DNA from: Candidatus Bipolaricaulota bacterium
GTDB lineage: Bacteria > Bipolaricaulota > Bipolaricaulia > Bipolaricaulales > Bipolaricaulaceae
Direction: 5' to 3'
Assembly (NCBI GenBank): GCA_022838705.1
Contig: JALHJZ010000002.1
Span: 62,001-126,000 of the forward strand
Length of the DNA: 64,000 nt
The notes under the pieces were generated by a model. The model did no database searches. It was given only the letters and a program-made list of their open reading frames with translations, and had not been told where the DNA came from. This document shows, piece by piece, positions 61,797-64,000 of this stretch; the stretch's first letter is position 1, and the number at the start of each line of letters is the position of its first letter. A program made the position numbers and the translations under genes.

Positions 61797-62338
61797 CGAG
61801 AGAGGAAGCGTTGACCCTTGTCCAAGAGAGCGTGAAAACGAAGAACCTTGTCAAACACATGCTCGCCGTGGAAGCGGCGATGCGGGCGCTGGCGCCCCGG
61901 TTCGGCGGCGACCCCGACCGGTGGGGGCTGGCGGGGCTCCTCCACGATCTGGACTATGAGGAGACGAAGGATGATCCCCAGCGCCATGGGGAGATCACCG
62001 TGCGCCGGCTGCGGGAGAAGGGGGTTGACGATCCCGAGCTCCTGGATGCGATCCTCGCCCACGCCGGGCGGAAGGAGCCCGCAACTCCGTTCGAACACGC
62101 CCTAGCCGCGGTGGACCCCCTCACCGGGCTCATCGTCGCCGCCGCCCTCGTCCACCCCGGACGGCTGGCCGGCCTCACCGTCCAGAACGTGGTCCACCGC
62201 TACCGCGAGAAGGGGTTTGCCCGGTCGGCATCGCGAGAGGGGATCGCACGGTGCACGCAGCTTGGGCTCACCCTCGACGAGTTCGCCACCCTCGTCCTCA
62301 CGGCAATGCAGGGGATCCAGGGCGAACTCGGCCTGTGA
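61793..62338 (+). CDS. HD-domain hydrolase
   Basis: 181 residues. HD metal motif in GLAGLLHDLDYEE near residue 50, with upstream His in KHMLAVEAAM and a later AILAHAG. Single-domain HD proteins of this type are probable phosphohydrolases; the substrate is unknown. Coupled to nth by an ATGA overlap with AAGGAG upstream. Confidence 0.85.
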   Translation: MTREEALTLVQESVKTKNLVKHMLAVEAAMRALAPRFGGDPDRWGLAGLLHDLDYEETKDDPQRHGEITVRRLREKGVDDPELLDAILAHAGRKEPATPFEHALAAVDPLTGLIVAAALVHPGRLAGLTVQNVVHRYREKGFARSASREGIARCTQLGLTLDEFATLVLTAMQGIQGELGL

Positions 62339-62350
62339 AACGGCCCCGGC

Positions 62351-62998
62351 TCACTGCCAACTGACGCGGGACACGCCGGGGAGGGCGAGGAGCTCCTCCG
62401 AAAGCTGGGCTGACCGGACCTCACCGCGGCTCCGGACGTAGAACGTGAGCGAGGCGCAGTCCTTCGACCGGTCGAGGCGGACGTCGAGGGCGAGGACCCG
62501 TTGCCGCGCTCCGGAGAACACCCCGCGGCACAGCTCATCGAGGCGCTGCACCTCCGTGCCCTGGGTGTGGACGATCACGGTGTGGTAGGAGTGGGCGGGG
62601 ACGAGGCGCTCCACTCGGTTCAGCCCCAACAGGACGGCCAGCGTCAGGGCGGCGCTCCCCGCAGCGAGGATGTACAGGCCCTGGCCGGCAGCGGCCCCCA
62701 GCACGGCGACGAGCCAGATACAGGCCGCCGTGGTCACCCCCCGCACGATGTCCCGTGTCCGGACGATCGCCCCCGCCCCGAGGAACCCCACCCCGGTGAC
62801 GATCCCGGCGAGGGCGCGGCCGGGGCCATCGGGGTGGCCGAGCTCCCCGGCGAGGACCATCACCAACGCCGCCCCGGCGCAGACGAGGATGTGCGTCCGC
62901 AGGCCGGCCGCGCGCCCCCGAAGCTCACGTTCCAGCCCGATCGCCGCCCCCACCAGCGCGGCGAACAGGATCCGGGCGAACAGTTCCAGGGCCTCCAC
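62351..62998 (-). CDS. MgtC/SapB family membrane protein
   Basis: 215 residues from GTG 62998. Four to five membrane segments with the MgtC signature AAIGLERELRGRAAGLRTHILVC (62887-62955) and TGVGFLGAGAIV, then a C-terminal ACT-like cytoplasmic domain (TVIVHTQGTEVQRLDELC). MgtC proteins are tied to Mg2+ limitation; the pathogenic MgtC function need not apply. Nine bases separate it from the preceding gene. Confidence 0.88.
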   Translation of the reverse strand: MEALELFARILFAALVGAAIGLERELRGRAAGLRTHILVCAGAALVMVLAGELGHPDGPGRALAGIVTGVGFLGAGAIVRTRDIVRGVTTAACIWLVAVLGAAAGQGLYILAAGSAALTLAVLLGLNRVERLVPAHSYHTVIVHTQGTEVQRLDELCRGVFSGARQRVLALDVRLDRSKDCASLTFYVRSRGEVRSAQLSEELLALPGVSRVSWQ

Positions 62999-63007
62999 GC
63001 GCGCTCC

Positions 63008-64000
<993 letters not shown>

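Overview
The window is a gene-dense stretch of a G+C-rich bacterial chromosome. It holds about 53 protein genes, 8 tRNA genes, and no rRNA, insertion sequence, prophage or CRISPR array that I could see. Several features point to a deep-branching, probably diderm and possibly thermophilic or anaerobic lineage: an Aquifex-type aconitase, a PflX-like radical SAM protein, a tyrosine phenol-lyase, and a predicted outer-membrane barrel ending in Phe. Acetothermia/Bipolaricaulota would fit, but the sequence alone does not prove it.

Layout. 1-4400 (mostly minus): aconitase, an IclR regulator and isocitrate dehydrogenase in one operon with palindromes after its promoter, then a beta carbonic anhydrase. 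4738-9635 (minus): class V aminotransferase, SerA and a DUF1015 protein (serine metabolism), then a PflX-like protein and Maf. 9634-16747 (plus): a histone-deacetylase-like hydrolase, a three-gene NMT1-type ABC importer coupled to NAD kinase, a TldE/PmbA-like protein and an M32 carboxypeptidase. 16814-18196 (minus): tyrosine phenol-lyase. 18513-25532 (plus): a predicted outer-membrane barrel (with an apparent frameshift), then a secreted protein of about 1,900 residues with Ig-like domains and long thrombospondin type 3 calcium-binding repeats. 26121-34974 (plus): a UvrD-type helicase-nuclease, then aspS coupled to a DUF4129/MoxR/DUF58 membrane operon. 34914-42590: a NosD-like beta-helix protein, two acetyltransferases, fusA with a candidate leader peptide, and the holB-ricT pair. 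42696-46056: tRNA-Pro and a two-subunit flavin amine dehydrogenase. 46406-48466: small membrane proteins and an NfeD protease. 48602-56465: a YcaQ-type crosslink glycosylase, a Type IIG restriction-modification enzyme and the MrfB/MrfA repair pair. 56519-64000: a DUF4384 protein, a ClpP-fold SDH-type protease, seven tRNAs, pgsA, nth, an HD hydrolase, MgtC and an AONS/KBL-family enzyme cut by the window end.

The clearest genome-wide signal is promoter architecture. At least eleven genes have a TAnnnT-like -10 box ending only 6-10 nt before the start codon, usually with a TTGnnn -35 box 17-18 nt further upstream, which predicts leaderless or nearly leaderless mRNAs. Genes with longer leaders carry clear AGGAGG-type ribosome sites instead. 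The best candidate for an undescribed functional group is the 48.6-56.5 kb island, where three crosslink-repair families flank a single-polypeptide restriction-modification enzyme.
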